NCBI RefSeq assembly: GCF_005116715.1
Contig: NZ_SWCI01000005.1
Span: forward strand, 239,078-303,077
Direction of reading: 5' to 3'
Length of the DNA: 64,000 nucleotides
Source of the DNA: Ferrimonas sediminicola
Lineage (GTDB): Bacteria; Pseudomonadota; Gammaproteobacteria; Enterobacterales; Shewanellaceae
Position numbers and translations under genes: made by a program. The notes below the pieces were generated by a model. It did not search any database. It had not been told where the DNA came from and worked only from the letters and a program-made list of their open reading frames with translations. Numbering within the stretch: position 1 is the first letter of the stretch; each line of letters begins with the position of its first letter. Shown here one piece after another: positions 52,986-61,817 of the stretch.

Positions 52986-53468
52986 TCAGGCGTCGCCGCC
53001 GCACTTGCCCTCTTTAGACTTGGACTCGCCGCCACACTTGCCCTCGCGGCTCTTTACCTTGCCTTCACCGCACTTGCCCTCCTGGCCCTTCATCTTACCT
53101 TCACCGCACTTGCCCTCCTGGCCCTTCATCTTCCCTTCGCCGCACTTGCCTTCACCGCACTTGCCTTCGCGGGCTTTCATCTTCCCTTCGCCGCACTTGC
53201 CTTCACCACACTTGCCTTCGCGGGCTTTCATCTTCTCTTCGCCGCACTTGCCTTCACCGCACTTGCCCTCCTTGCCCTTCATCTTCCCTTCGCCGCACTT
53301 GCCTTCACCGCACTTGCCCTCTTTGTGCTTATCGCCGTCCAGCTGATAGCCGGAGGACAGCTCCTGGGCGCCAAAGGGGTTGGTATCGGCCGCCGCCGCG
53401 CCCATGGATACGCCCGCCACACACAGACCCAGCGCTGCAGCAACAGTGGTTTTCTTCATAGTGTTCAT
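52986..53468 (-). CDS. hvfA: HvfA-type RiPP precursor with 12 EGKCG repeats
   Basis: A 160-residue exported peptide. A signal peptide (MKKTTVAAALGLCVAGVSMGAAAA) precedes a short leader (DTNPFGAQELSSGYQLDGDKHK) and a core with 12 EGKCG motifs, mostly in pairs separated by EGKMKGK/EGKMKAR-type heptads, ending EGKCGGDA. EGKCG cysteines are the known substrate of HvfB/HvfC; the modified peptides bind copper. The start at 53468 was chosen because AGGA lies eight bases upstream; ATG 53459 is the alternative. The gene is divergent from dusC. The repeat number is expected to vary between strains. Confidence 0.93.
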   Translation of the reverse strand: MNTMKKTTVAAALGLCVAGVSMGAAAADTNPFGAQELSSGYQLDGDKHKEGKCGEGKCGEGKMKGKEGKCGEGKCGEEKMKAREGKCGEGKCGEGKMKAREGKCGEGKCGEGKMKGQEGKCGEGKMKGQEGKCGEGKVKSREGKCGGESKSKEGKCGGDA

Positions 53469-53690
53469 CTTAAGCATCCTTCTAATCGTCGATTTTTAAA
53501 CCATTGTTAACCCAGCGCGGTAGTTCGCTGGCTCACGATACTAGACCCAGCGACCACAGGATCCATTTCACAATATATCAACTTTTTTTGATCTCGTCGG
53601 TTTTCAAACCCGTTTCGGCCTGCTAGGGATGAAGCCATGAGTGGGGGCTGGTACACTGTCGCGCCTTGGCATGAGAGGGTTTAGCGGACT

Positions 53691-54668
53691 ATGAGAGTGA
53701 TTCTGGCGCCGATGGAGGGGGTAATGGACCCTCTGATGCGGCAAGTGTTCACGGAGATCAACGACTACGACCTGTGTGTTACAGAGTTCGTCAGGGTGGT
53801 GGAGCAACGGCTGCCGGAAAAGGTCTATCGGCGGCTGTGCCCGGAGCTGGAGCAGGGCGGCCAAACCCTGGCCGGCACCGAGGTACGGGTTCAGCTGCTG
53901 GGGCAACATCCCCAGTGGATGGCGGAGAATGCCGCCCTGGCCGCCGAGCTCGGCTCTCCGGGCATCGATCTCAACTTTGGCTGCCCTGCCAAATCGGTCA
54001 ACCGCTCCCATGGCGGAGCGGTGATGCTGAAGAACCCGGAACAGATCTACCAGGTGGTCCAATCGGTTCGCCAGGCGGTGCCCGCCCATCTGCCGGTCAC
54101 CGCCAAGGTACGCCTGGGCTGGGACAGTGGCGACAGGGCCATGGAGATCGCCGACGCTGCCGCCTCCGGCGGCGCCGCCGAGCTGGTGGTCCACGCCCGC
54201 ACCAAGGAGGATGGCTACCGTGCCGAGCGGATCAACTGGGCCGCAATCGCCCCCATCGCCCGCGCCCTCGCCATCCCGGTCATTGCCAATGGCGAGATCT
54301 GGAACCGTGCCGATGCCCTGGCCTGCCTGGAACAAAGCGGCTGCCAAGACATCATGCTCGGCCGCGGCGCCCTGGCGGTCCCCAACCTGGCCCAGGTGGT
54401 GCGCGGCACCGAGGCCGCCTACTCCTGGTCTCAGGTGGTAGCGCTGATGGCGGACTACGCCATGAGGGAGATCGCCGGCGAAAAGTCCATCTACTTCCCC
54501 AACCGCATCAAGCAGTGGCTGCGCTACATCCTGATGCAGTATCCCCAGGCGGAGCCCTTCTTCGTCCAGCTGCGGGTAGTGCGCTGCGTCGACGCCATCG
54601 TCCAGTTGCTGCAACAAGAGCAGGCCCGCGCCGCCGAGCTGGAACTGCGGGGCGAACCGGTGTTTTAA
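53691..54668 (+). CDS. dusC: tRNA-dihydrouridine(16) synthase
   Basis: A 325-residue FMN enzyme that reduces U16 in tRNA. The start is RVILAPMEGVMDPLMRQVF. The catalytic Cys lies in LNFGCPAKSVNRSHGGA, followed by VTAKVRLGW, VVHARTKEDGY and IANGEIW. FPNRIKQWLRYILMQYP is the C-terminal tRNA-binding domain typical of DusC and not of DusA/B. Array B begins about 65 bp after its stop. Confidence 0.94.
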   Translation: MRVILAPMEGVMDPLMRQVFTEINDYDLCVTEFVRVVEQRLPEKVYRRLCPELEQGGQTLAGTEVRVQLLGQHPQWMAENAALAAELGSPGIDLNFGCPAKSVNRSHGGAVMLKNPEQIYQVVQSVRQAVPAHLPVTAKVRLGWDSGDRAMEIADAAASGGAAELVVHARTKEDGYRAERINWAAIAPIARALAIPVIANGEIWNRADALACLEQSGCQDIMLGRGALAVPNLAQVVRGTEAAYSWSQVVALMADYAMREIAGEKSIYFPNRIKQWLRYILMQYPQAEPFFVQLRVVRCVDAIVQLLQQEQARAAELELRGEPVF

Positions 54669-54723
54669 CTCCTCTATCAAGGAGGATACCGGGAGGGCCT
54701 GGAGCGAAAAGACCGCACTCCCC

Positions 54724-56045
54724 CCCATCGTCTCCCTGGCGAACGCCAGGGGCCAGTGGCTTTATTATCCTTCTTCATCCGGTGTCGGAGTGCATCCTAC
54801 CTCACCGAACGGAAAGACACTGGGCTCCGGCGTGCGCCGGAGTGACTGTGCAGGGGAGTGCTACATCGGATTGAATCAGCGCCTAAGTACACTGGCACTA
54901 TACAGCCAGCATCAGTCCGCTAACAGCAGATCGATTCCCTCACCCTTCTCAGCCTCCCTTTACTCCACACCTACCGCCGCCAGCCACAAGGTACACGGCT
55001 TACCACCCGCACCATCGTCTCCCTGGCGAACGTCAGGGGCCAGTGGCTTTAAGCAGCAACGGAAGGTCACCCAAGGTCCCCACAGCACTCAAAGCCCCTG
55101 CGAGCCAAGACACTGGGCTCCGGCGTGCGCCGGAGCGACTGTGCCGGGGGGAGCTGCACCGGATTGAATCAGCGCCTAAGTACACTGGCACTATACAGCC
55201 AGCATCAGTCCACTAACAGCAGATCGATTCCCTCACCCTTCTCAGCCTCCCTTTACTCCACACCTACCGCCGCCAGCCACAAGGTACACGGCTTACCACC
55301 CGCACCATCGTCTCCCTGGCGAACGCCAGGGGCCAGTGGCTTTAAGCAGCAACGGAGGGTCACCCAAGGTCCCCACAGCACTCAAAGCCCCTGCGAGCCA
55401 AGACACTGGGCTCCGGCGTTCGCCGGAGTGACCGTGCTGGGGGGAGCCGCAGTGGAGAGAGCTGGCTCTATGCGAATCTGCCAGCCTCCTTGATCTGCCC
55501 CCGCTGCAGGCACTCCCCCGACTCACACAACAGCCAGCAACAGGGTGCTCTGGTCGCCACCCGCACCATCGTCTCCCTGGCGTACGCCAGGGTCCAGTGG
55601 CTTTAAGCAGCAACGGAGGGTCACCCAAGGTCCCCACAACACTCAAAGCCCCTGCGAGCCAAGACACTGGGCTCCGGCGTTCGCCGGAGTGACCGTGCTG
55701 GGGGGAGCCGCAGTGGAGAGAGCTGGCTCTGTGCGACTGTGCGAGCTTTCCTGATCGGGCCGCCCTTTACAGACAAACTCCCGACCCAGGCAACAGCCGG
55801 CAACAGGGTGCTCTGGTCGCCACCCGCACCATCGTCTCCCTGGCGAACGCCAGGGTCCAGTGGCTTTATCCCTCGGCGCTAACCCGGGCCATGTCGGCAC
55901 AGGCACAGGCGGTGCCAGCCAAGACGCTGGGCTCCGGTGTGCGCCGGAGTGGCTGTGCCAGGGGAAGCCGCAGTGGCTTGAACTGACTCTGTGCGACTGT
56001 GTCAGCCTCTTTGAGCTGGCCGCACTGTGCAGACACAGTGCCCAG
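54724..56045 (+). repeat. REPIN/BIME-like tandem array B (5 H1 + 5 H2)
   Basis: H1' (CCCTGGCGAACGCCAGGG and variants) starts at 54734, 55021, 55314, 55575 and 55838. H2' (CTCCGGCG-nn-CGCCGGAG) starts at 54825, 55118, 55411, 55672 and 55932. H1'-H2' spacing is 91-97 bp. The first two linkers are of a 196-bp class containing TACACTGGCACTATACAGCC, and the next two are of the 164-166-bp class found in arrays A and D. The 1.3-kb stretch holds no real gene. It lies downstream of dusC and convergent with the Ig-like lipoprotein gene. Confidence 0.9.
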
Positions 56046-56076
56046 GGCACCCTTTGCCCTTAATCCCGCTATATGG

Positions 56077-59000
56077 CTAACCACCATCGAGCACCGACAC
56101 CGAGAAGGCGGCAGGGGTGCCCTTCGGCGTCGCCACGGTAATAGTCAGGGTGCCCTGAGTCCGGTCATTGGGACTGGTCTCCTGCTCCACGGTGAAGCTG
56201 AAGTAGCCCGGGATCATCGCATTGGTGCTGCCGAGGGTGTAGTCGGTCACCCCCACCAGCTGACCATTGGAGGTGGACGCCGTCACCCTGGTGCCGTAGG
56301 GAAGCGGGTTATTGTTTTGATCCGACAGAAACAGCAGTACCGACTGGCTGTCATTGCTGACCAGATCAAGCTGAACGACACTCTGCAGTGCCCCGCCGCT
56401 GCCCAGCTGGCGCAACTTGCCAAAGGGTACGCTACCGGACATCACCAGAGTCAGGTTGCGCCACAGCATCAGCTGCGCCCGCCCGGGATCCAGGCCGCTA
56501 TCCACGCACTGGGCCGCCGCCTCGCCATGACACAGCAAACCGGTATAGAGACCGTCGACGCCATCGAACTGGCCATCGGCATCGTAATCGAAAAACTCCT
56601 CCGCCACCGCCCCGGCGGATACGGCACCGTCCTGGCTGAGGCCGTCGACGCTGTAGTTGCGGTACAGGCCATCCTCATTGTCGTCCCGGAACGCCTCGGT
56701 GCGATCGACGTAGCTCTCGGGCGCGCCGTCAAATACCCCGTTACCGTTGAGGTCGACAAAACTCTCCTCGCCAATCAGCCGGAGCATCACCGTGGCCCGC
56801 CCCGGTCTGGGCTCGGCGATCACCGACCCCAGGCCGTTGAAGTGCGCCTCGAGCGTGTCTCCCAGGCAGGGGGGCGGATCGCCGCTTGGGCAGGTGACCG
56901 CCGACGGTATATAGAAGGGCCGAGGGCTCTGGCTTCGCCAGGTGACCTGGCATGCCCCCTCCGGACCGGAACCGTCATCGCTGCTCTTGGTGGCACAGCG
57001 GGCGTCGATGGCCCCCCCTTCGGCGGTAAAGGTCACCAGGGTGCCGTCGGGCACCGGATTGTTGAAGTGGTCCGCCGCCATCATGGTCAGCACCACCTCC
57101 TCGCCATCAAACTCCCAGGCCTCGGGGTTGAGCAGTGAGGCACTGAGGGAGAGGCTGTCATCATCCGCCAGCCCGGTGGTCACCACCAGGGCATCGGACA
57201 GATTGGAGACCACCGAAGGGTGGCCACCGCCGTCGCTGCCGGCCCACACCGCAAACACCTTGACCTGGGTGGGCACATCCCCGGCACCGACGGTCACCGA
57301 CACCCGCCCCTGGCTGTTGCTGTAGCCCACGGCGTAACGGCTGAGATCGGTGGCATCCTGGTCCACATTGGGGCAGGCCACCAGATCCTGGGGCTGCGGC
57401 TCGGGACTTAGCTTCAGGCCACCGGCTCCGGTGGAGAGCTCGAAACAGACCTTCTCCTGAGAGGCGGCGGCCCCGGACTGATCCAGCAGCCGGAAGGTCA
57501 CCAGGGCGGTCTCGGAGCGCTGCCCGGCCCCGTCGATGCCGCCACTGCCCTTCAGCGCCAACTGCCCCGGCTCGGCAGAAACAAACTGCAGGGAACCGAT
57601 GGCGGACTCCGCCACCATCAACTGGGTCTCCCCCACCACGGTGCTGCCCCCGGTCTGGGCACTGACACCGATCCTGTCCTGGCCCTGGCACCCCTGAGCC
57701 AGATAGGTGGCCAGCCCCACCCCCGCCACCGTGGTCACCGGCGAGTCGATCTGCGCCAGGCCGGCGGCGGCACATTGGGAGCTAAGCTCCAGCACCAGCG
57801 GCTGGTCCACCGCCAGGGTGCCATCCGGGTTCAGGGTCTCTACTCGCACTATGGCGCTGCCTCCGGCCGGCAGGGTCTGCTCGCCCAGGGAGTTGGACAC
57901 CGCCAGGCGGACACTGACCCTGCCCACCTCGAACGCCAGCAGCCGTGACTGGTTGGCAATCTCCACCGTCAACTCCCCGGCCCCCAGATCCCCATTGGCA
58001 TAGAGGTCCAGCAGGGCCCGCCCCTGCTCATCGGTCATGGCGGTCCCCGCCGCCGGGCTGATGGCACCCAGAGTGGTGGAGGCACTCACCAGTCTCTGGG
58101 GCAGGGGCTGATTGCTGCCGCTCTGGGTCAGGGTTATAGCCACCACCCCGGGCGACGCATTGGTGATGTTGGAGGTCGGCTGGCATGCCTCGAAATTGCG
58201 AACGGCCCGATCCCAGCCCGCCGCCTCGTTGCAGTCGTACAGGGCCAGGCCGATCTGCGGCACCACCGAGTCCGGATCGATCTCATCGCCCAGGGTGACA
58301 AATCCCAGCCGAGTCACCACCCCGTCGAAGCTCGCCTCCACCTCACCGGCGCCCTGGATACTGCCCGCCTTGAGCAGGATGCTGGCCCGGCCGCTGCTGT
58401 CGGTAAGGGCGGTGGCACTGGCCGGCAGGAACTGGCCCAAGGTGGTGGTAAAGCTGACCACCCGCCCGGCCACCGGCCGCTGGGCACTGTCGAGGAGCTG
58501 CACCTGAACCAGGCCGGGATCGTCTGCCGAGATCTCACTGGTGCTGGCGCCGCTGGCGCTGCTGAGCAGGGCGATCAACAGCTGCTCTCCCCCGACAGGC
58601 TCCCCCGAACTGGCCTCCCCGGTAGAAGCAAAGGCCAGGGAGCGACTGAGCTCAACCCCGTCCAGGCTGACCATCCCCTGGACCAGGCCCGCGCCCGCAT
58701 CCTGACCCGCCAGCAGGGTGACGCTGGCGACGCCGTCGGCATCGGTCAAGGCGGAGCCCGTCGACGGGGTCAGGGCCCCCACCTCTCCCAGGGAGAAACG
58801 CACCAGGGCATAGGGGACCGGGCTGCCGTCGTCGGACAGATAGGCTGTCAACTGGCCAGGCTGGGTCGGAGTCAGGGTATGCAGAGGCTCGCCTTTACGG
58901 TCGGTCAGGCTTAAGACCAGTTTCAGTGTCTGGGCGTCAAAGGGAAGGGACGCCTGGGCCAGGGAGCCGTAGCTTGCCAGGATCTCGCCCCGGCCTTTGA

Positions 59001-59337
59001 GACGACCCGGCGGGATCTCCAGGGTGGCAACCCCGGCCTGGTTGGTGGTCATGGCGTAGGAAAGCGGTTGCGCCATGCGCGAGCCGCTGATCGCCAGCCC
59101 CAACCTTCGCGAGGCTACATCGCCGCTGCTCGACTGCAGGCGGGCTGACAGGCGCACAGCCTCGTCGGAAAAAAATTGCTCCGTGGGCTGGCCGGACAGA
59201 TCGAGCAGTTGCAACGACAGGACATATGTGGCAGGTAACTCCTCCGAACTGCCCTCCTCCAGGCCGTCGCCGCCGCCACAACTCACCAACAAAATGAGGA
59301 AAAAAGAGACAAATAACTGACGAATGACAAAATCCAT
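56077..59337 (-). CDS. Large Ig-like (Big_1/invasin-type) repeat lipoprotein
   Basis: A 1086-residue protein with lipoprotein signal MDFVIRQLFVSFFLILLVSCGGG (lipobox LVSC). Successive bacterial Ig-like domains repeat the pattern 'GxLTxxxGxALTDxxGxAxVxLxAG', for example GALTPSTGSALTDADGVASVTLLAG and GQFLPASATALTDSSGRASILLKAG. Towards the C-terminus are Asp/Asn-rich calcium-type loops (DLNGNGVFDG, DNEDGLY, DYDADGQFDG) inserted before the last domain. Likely a surface or periplasmic adhesion or structural protein. The ATG at 59337 follows GGGAGTCCC. The gene lies with array B at its 3' end. Confidence 0.85.
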   Translation of the reverse strand: MDFVIRQLFVSFFLILLVSCGGGDGLEEGSSEELPATYVLSLQLLDLSGQPTEQFFSDEAVRLSARLQSSSGDVASRRLGLAISGSRMAQPLSYAMTTNQAGVATLEIPPGRLKGRGEILASYGSLAQASLPFDAQTLKLVLSLTDRKGEPLHTLTPTQPGQLTAYLSDDGSPVPYALVRFSLGEVGALTPSTGSALTDADGVASVTLLAGQDAGAGLVQGMVSLDGVELSRSLAFASTGEASSGEPVGGEQLLIALLSSASGASTSEISADDPGLVQVQLLDSAQRPVAGRVVSFTTTLGQFLPASATALTDSSGRASILLKAGSIQGAGEVEASFDGVVTRLGFVTLGDEIDPDSVVPQIGLALYDCNEAAGWDRAVRNFEACQPTSNITNASPGVVAITLTQSGSNQPLPQRLVSASTTLGAISPAAGTAMTDEQGRALLDLYANGDLGAGELTVEIANQSRLLAFEVGRVSVRLAVSNSLGEQTLPAGGSAIVRVETLNPDGTLAVDQPLVLELSSQCAAAGLAQIDSPVTTVAGVGLATYLAQGCQGQDRIGVSAQTGGSTVVGETQLMVAESAIGSLQFVSAEPGQLALKGSGGIDGAGQRSETALVTFRLLDQSGAAASQEKVCFELSTGAGGLKLSPEPQPQDLVACPNVDQDATDLSRYAVGYSNSQGRVSVTVGAGDVPTQVKVFAVWAGSDGGGHPSVVSNLSDALVVTTGLADDDSLSLSASLLNPEAWEFDGEEVVLTMMAADHFNNPVPDGTLVTFTAEGGAIDARCATKSSDDGSGPEGACQVTWRSQSPRPFYIPSAVTCPSGDPPPCLGDTLEAHFNGLGSVIAEPRPGRATVMLRLIGEESFVDLNGNGVFDGAPESYVDRTEAFRDDNEDGLYRNYSVDGLSQDGAVSAGAVAEEFFDYDADGQFDGVDGLYTGLLCHGEAAAQCVDSGLDPGRAQLMLWRNLTLVMSGSVPFGKLRQLGSGGALQSVVQLDLVSNDSQSVLLFLSDQNNNPLPYGTRVTASTSNGQLVGVTDYTLGSTNAMIPGYFSFTVEQETSPNDRTQGTLTITVATPKGTPAAFSVSVLDGG

Positions 59338-59553
59338 TGCGGGACTCCCTGTCACACTGAGGACACCACTCCCTGGCATCCCGGCAACCTTAAGACTAAC
59401 CAATACCAACAAGTTCGCCACCATGAATTTCCATCATCGCATCATTTGCCCAAATGAATGGTGAAATTCTACATTTACCCCCTTTTTTCCGCTGCAAAGT
59501 TCCTGCTAGGCTTAGGCCGCATAAAAAAAAGAGAACCGAATGAAGGAAGTTGC

Positions 59554-60861
59554 ATGACTGAAAATATGCAAAAGAAAATGGGCCTGACTGCCAAGATTTT
59601 GATTGGCATGTTTGCCGGCATTGCCATCGGCGGATTACTCAGGGTCCTATTCCCCGGCAGTGAGTTGGTCGAGACCTATCTGGTGGACGGCCTGTTCAGC
59701 GTTATCGGAAATATCTTCGTCTCCTCGCTGAAGATGCTGGTGGTGCCCCTGGTGTTTGTCTCCCTGGTGTGCGGTACCGCCTCCCTGTCCGACCCGGGCA
59801 AACTGGGACGCCTCGGCGGCAAGACCCTGGCGTTCTACCTGACCACCACCGCCATCGCCATCACCCTGGCGATCACCGCGGCGGTGATCGTTCATCCCGG
59901 CAGCGCCTCCATGGCCGCAGAGGGACTGGCATTTGACGCCAAGGAGGCGCCTCCGCTGAGCCAGGTGCTGGTCAACATCGTCCCCAGCAACCCCATCGAC
60001 GCCATGGCCAAGGGCTCCATGCTGCAGATCATCGTGTTCGCCATCATCTTCGGCGTGGCCATCAGCCAGAGCGGTGAACGCGGCGCCCGGGTACGCAACT
60101 TCTTCGAAGACATCAACGAAGTGGTGATGAAACTGGTCACCATCCTGATGCAGTTGGCGCCCTATGGCGTGTTCGCCCTGATGGCCAAACTGGCCCTGAC
60201 CCTGGGACTTGAGACCTTCGGCAGCGTCATCAAATACTTCTTCCTGGTTCTGGCGGTGCTGTTTGTCCATGGCCTGGTGACCTACCCCACCCTGCTGAAA
60301 CTGGCCACCGGCCTGAGTCCTGTCACCTTCTTGAAAAAGATGCGCAGTGTTCAGCTGTTCGCCTTCTCCACCGCCAGCTCCAATGCCACCCTGCCGGTGA
60401 CCATCGAGAGCGCCAACTACCGCCTGGGGGTTCACAACAACATCAGTTCCTTCTCCCTGCCGTTGGGGGCCACCATCAATATGGACGGCACCGCCATCAT
60501 GCAGGGTGTCGCCACGGTATTCATCGCCCAGGTGTTCGCCATCGATCTGACCATCGGCGACTACGTCATGGTAATCATCACCGCCACCCTGGCCTCCGTC
60601 GGTACCGCCGGTGTACCCGGCGTCGGCCTGATCATGCTGGCCATGGTGCTGAACCAGGTGGGCCTACCCGTCGAGGGCATTGCCCTGATCCTGGGCGTGG
60701 ACCGTCTGCTGGACATGGTGCGTACCGCGGTGAACGTCACCGGCGACGCCGCCGTCACCGTGATTGTGGCCAAGTCCGAGGGTGAGTTCGATGAGGAGGT
60801 GTATGACGATCCCTTCGCCGGCGCCGAGCTGATGGGTGATCGCAAACCTGAGGCGGCCTGA
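59554..60861 (+). CDS. Dicarboxylate/amino acid:cation symporter (DAACS)
   Basis: A 435-residue inner-membrane carrier of the glutamate/aspartate/C4-dicarboxylate family. Helical hairpin 1 shows FSTASSNATLPVTIE (serine-rich motif) and transmembrane segment 7 SLPLGATINMDGTAI (NMDGT motif), both parts of the substrate and cation site. GTAGVPGVGLIML and GVDRLLDMVRTAVNVTGD complete it. The ATG at 59554 follows GAAGGAAGTTGC. The substrate cannot be told from the sequence; GltP-like glutamate/aspartate uptake is the most likely. Confidence 0.92.
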   Translation: MTENMQKKMGLTAKILIGMFAGIAIGGLLRVLFPGSELVETYLVDGLFSVIGNIFVSSLKMLVVPLVFVSLVCGTASLSDPGKLGRLGGKTLAFYLTTTAIAITLAITAAVIVHPGSASMAAEGLAFDAKEAPPLSQVLVNIVPSNPIDAMAKGSMLQIIVFAIIFGVAISQSGERGARVRNFFEDINEVVMKLVTILMQLAPYGVFALMAKLALTLGLETFGSVIKYFFLVLAVLFVHGLVTYPTLLKLATGLSPVTFLKKMRSVQLFAFSTASSNATLPVTIESANYRLGVHNNISSFSLPLGATINMDGTAIMQGVATVFIAQVFAIDLTIGDYVMVIITATLASVGTAGVPGVGLIMLAMVLNQVGLPVEGIALILGVDRLLDMVRTAVNVTGDAAVTVIVAKSEGEFDEEVYDDPFAGAELMGDRKPEAA

Positions 60862-60881
60862 GCCTCCCCCTTCAGAGTAAC

Positions 60882-60905
60882 AGGGGCCCCTCGGGGCCCT
60901 TTTTG
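60882..60905 (+). terminator. Terminator of the symporter gene
   Basis: GC-rich stem AGGGGCCCC / GGGGCCCT with a very tight loop followed by TTTTTGTTTTG. Confidence 0.8.
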
Positions 60906-61004
60906 TTTTGCGGCCTCTCAACTCAGCCAGCGGAGAGAGCAACCGTAGAAGGAATGGACTCCCCGGGTCTCTGCAATGGCAACAGCAGGGGGCTTCCAGC
61001 TTCG

Positions 61005-61650
61005 TTTGCACCATCGTCTCCCTGGCGAACGCCAGGGTCCAGTGGCTTTATCCCTCGGTGCTCACCCGGGCCATGTCGGCACAGGCACTGGCTGTGCCAG
61101 CCAAGACACTGGGCTCCGGCCTGCGCCGGAGTGACCGTGCTGGGGGAAGCTACAGTGGATTGAGCGAACACCTTGCGAACCTGCAGTTACCGCTGGAACA
61201 ATCAAGTAAACGTCAACAAACACTGCGGCCGGCAACAGAGTTCTGTCAATCTCACCCGCACCATCGTCTCCCTGGCGAACGCCAGGGTCCAGTGGCTTTA
61301 TCCCTGGGTGCTCATCAAAGCCATGTAGGCACCGGCTGTGCGAGCCAAGACACTGGGCTCCGGCGTGCGCCGGAGTGACCGTGCTGGGGGAAGCTACAGT
61401 GGATTGAGCGAACACCTTGCGAACCTGCAGTTACCGCTGGAACAATCAAGTAAACGTCAACAAACACCGCGGCCGGCAACAGAGTTCTGTCAATCTCACC
61501 CGCACCATCGTCTCCCTGGCGAACGCCAGGGTCCAGTGGCTTTATCCCTGGGTGCTCATCAAAGCCATGTAGGCACCGGCAACGGCGGTGCCAGCCAAGA
61601 CACTGGGCTCCGGCGTGCGCCGGAGTGACCGTGCTGGGGGAAACCTCTGT
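61005..61650 (+). repeat. REPIN/BIME-like tandem array C (3 H1 + 3 H2)
   Basis: H1' starts at 61020, 61270 and 61514; H2' at 61114, 61358 and 61608. H1'-H2' spacing is 94, 88 and 94 bp. Both linkers are of the 156-bp class, the same class as the first linker in array A. The array follows the symporter gene and its terminator, and is convergent with the nitronate monooxygenase gene. Confidence 0.9.
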
Positions 61651-61763
61651 GGAAAGAGCTGGCTCCCCGCCGACCCTCAGTTCAGCTGTGCTGTTAGATA
61701 CCCGGCGCCGGCGCGGATCGATGACCGAGAAGGCTCCCTCAGCCGAGTCCCCATGATCAACCA

Positions 61764-61781
61764 GGGCTCCCGAGGGAGCCC
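61764..61781. terminator. Weak hairpin after the nitronate monooxygenase gene
   Basis: GGGCTCCC / GGGAGCCC around a two-base loop between array C and the monooxygenase stop. Neither side has a good T-run, so it is a poor or bidirectional terminator at best. Confidence 0.4.
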
Positions 61782-61817
61782 TTATTGATACCGACGTCAT
61801 CAAGCGAAGATACTCAT

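Noticed and set aside
52963..53510. Plus-strand frames rich in HLPSP/FTALAL repeats opposite hvfA
   Set aside because: They are the complement of the EGKCG-coding repeat and have no signal or plausible start.
53577..53592. ATCAA-N6-TTGAT repeat between hvfA and dusC as an FNR site
   Set aside because: The half-sites are in the wrong order and spacing for FNR, and the centre is a T-run.
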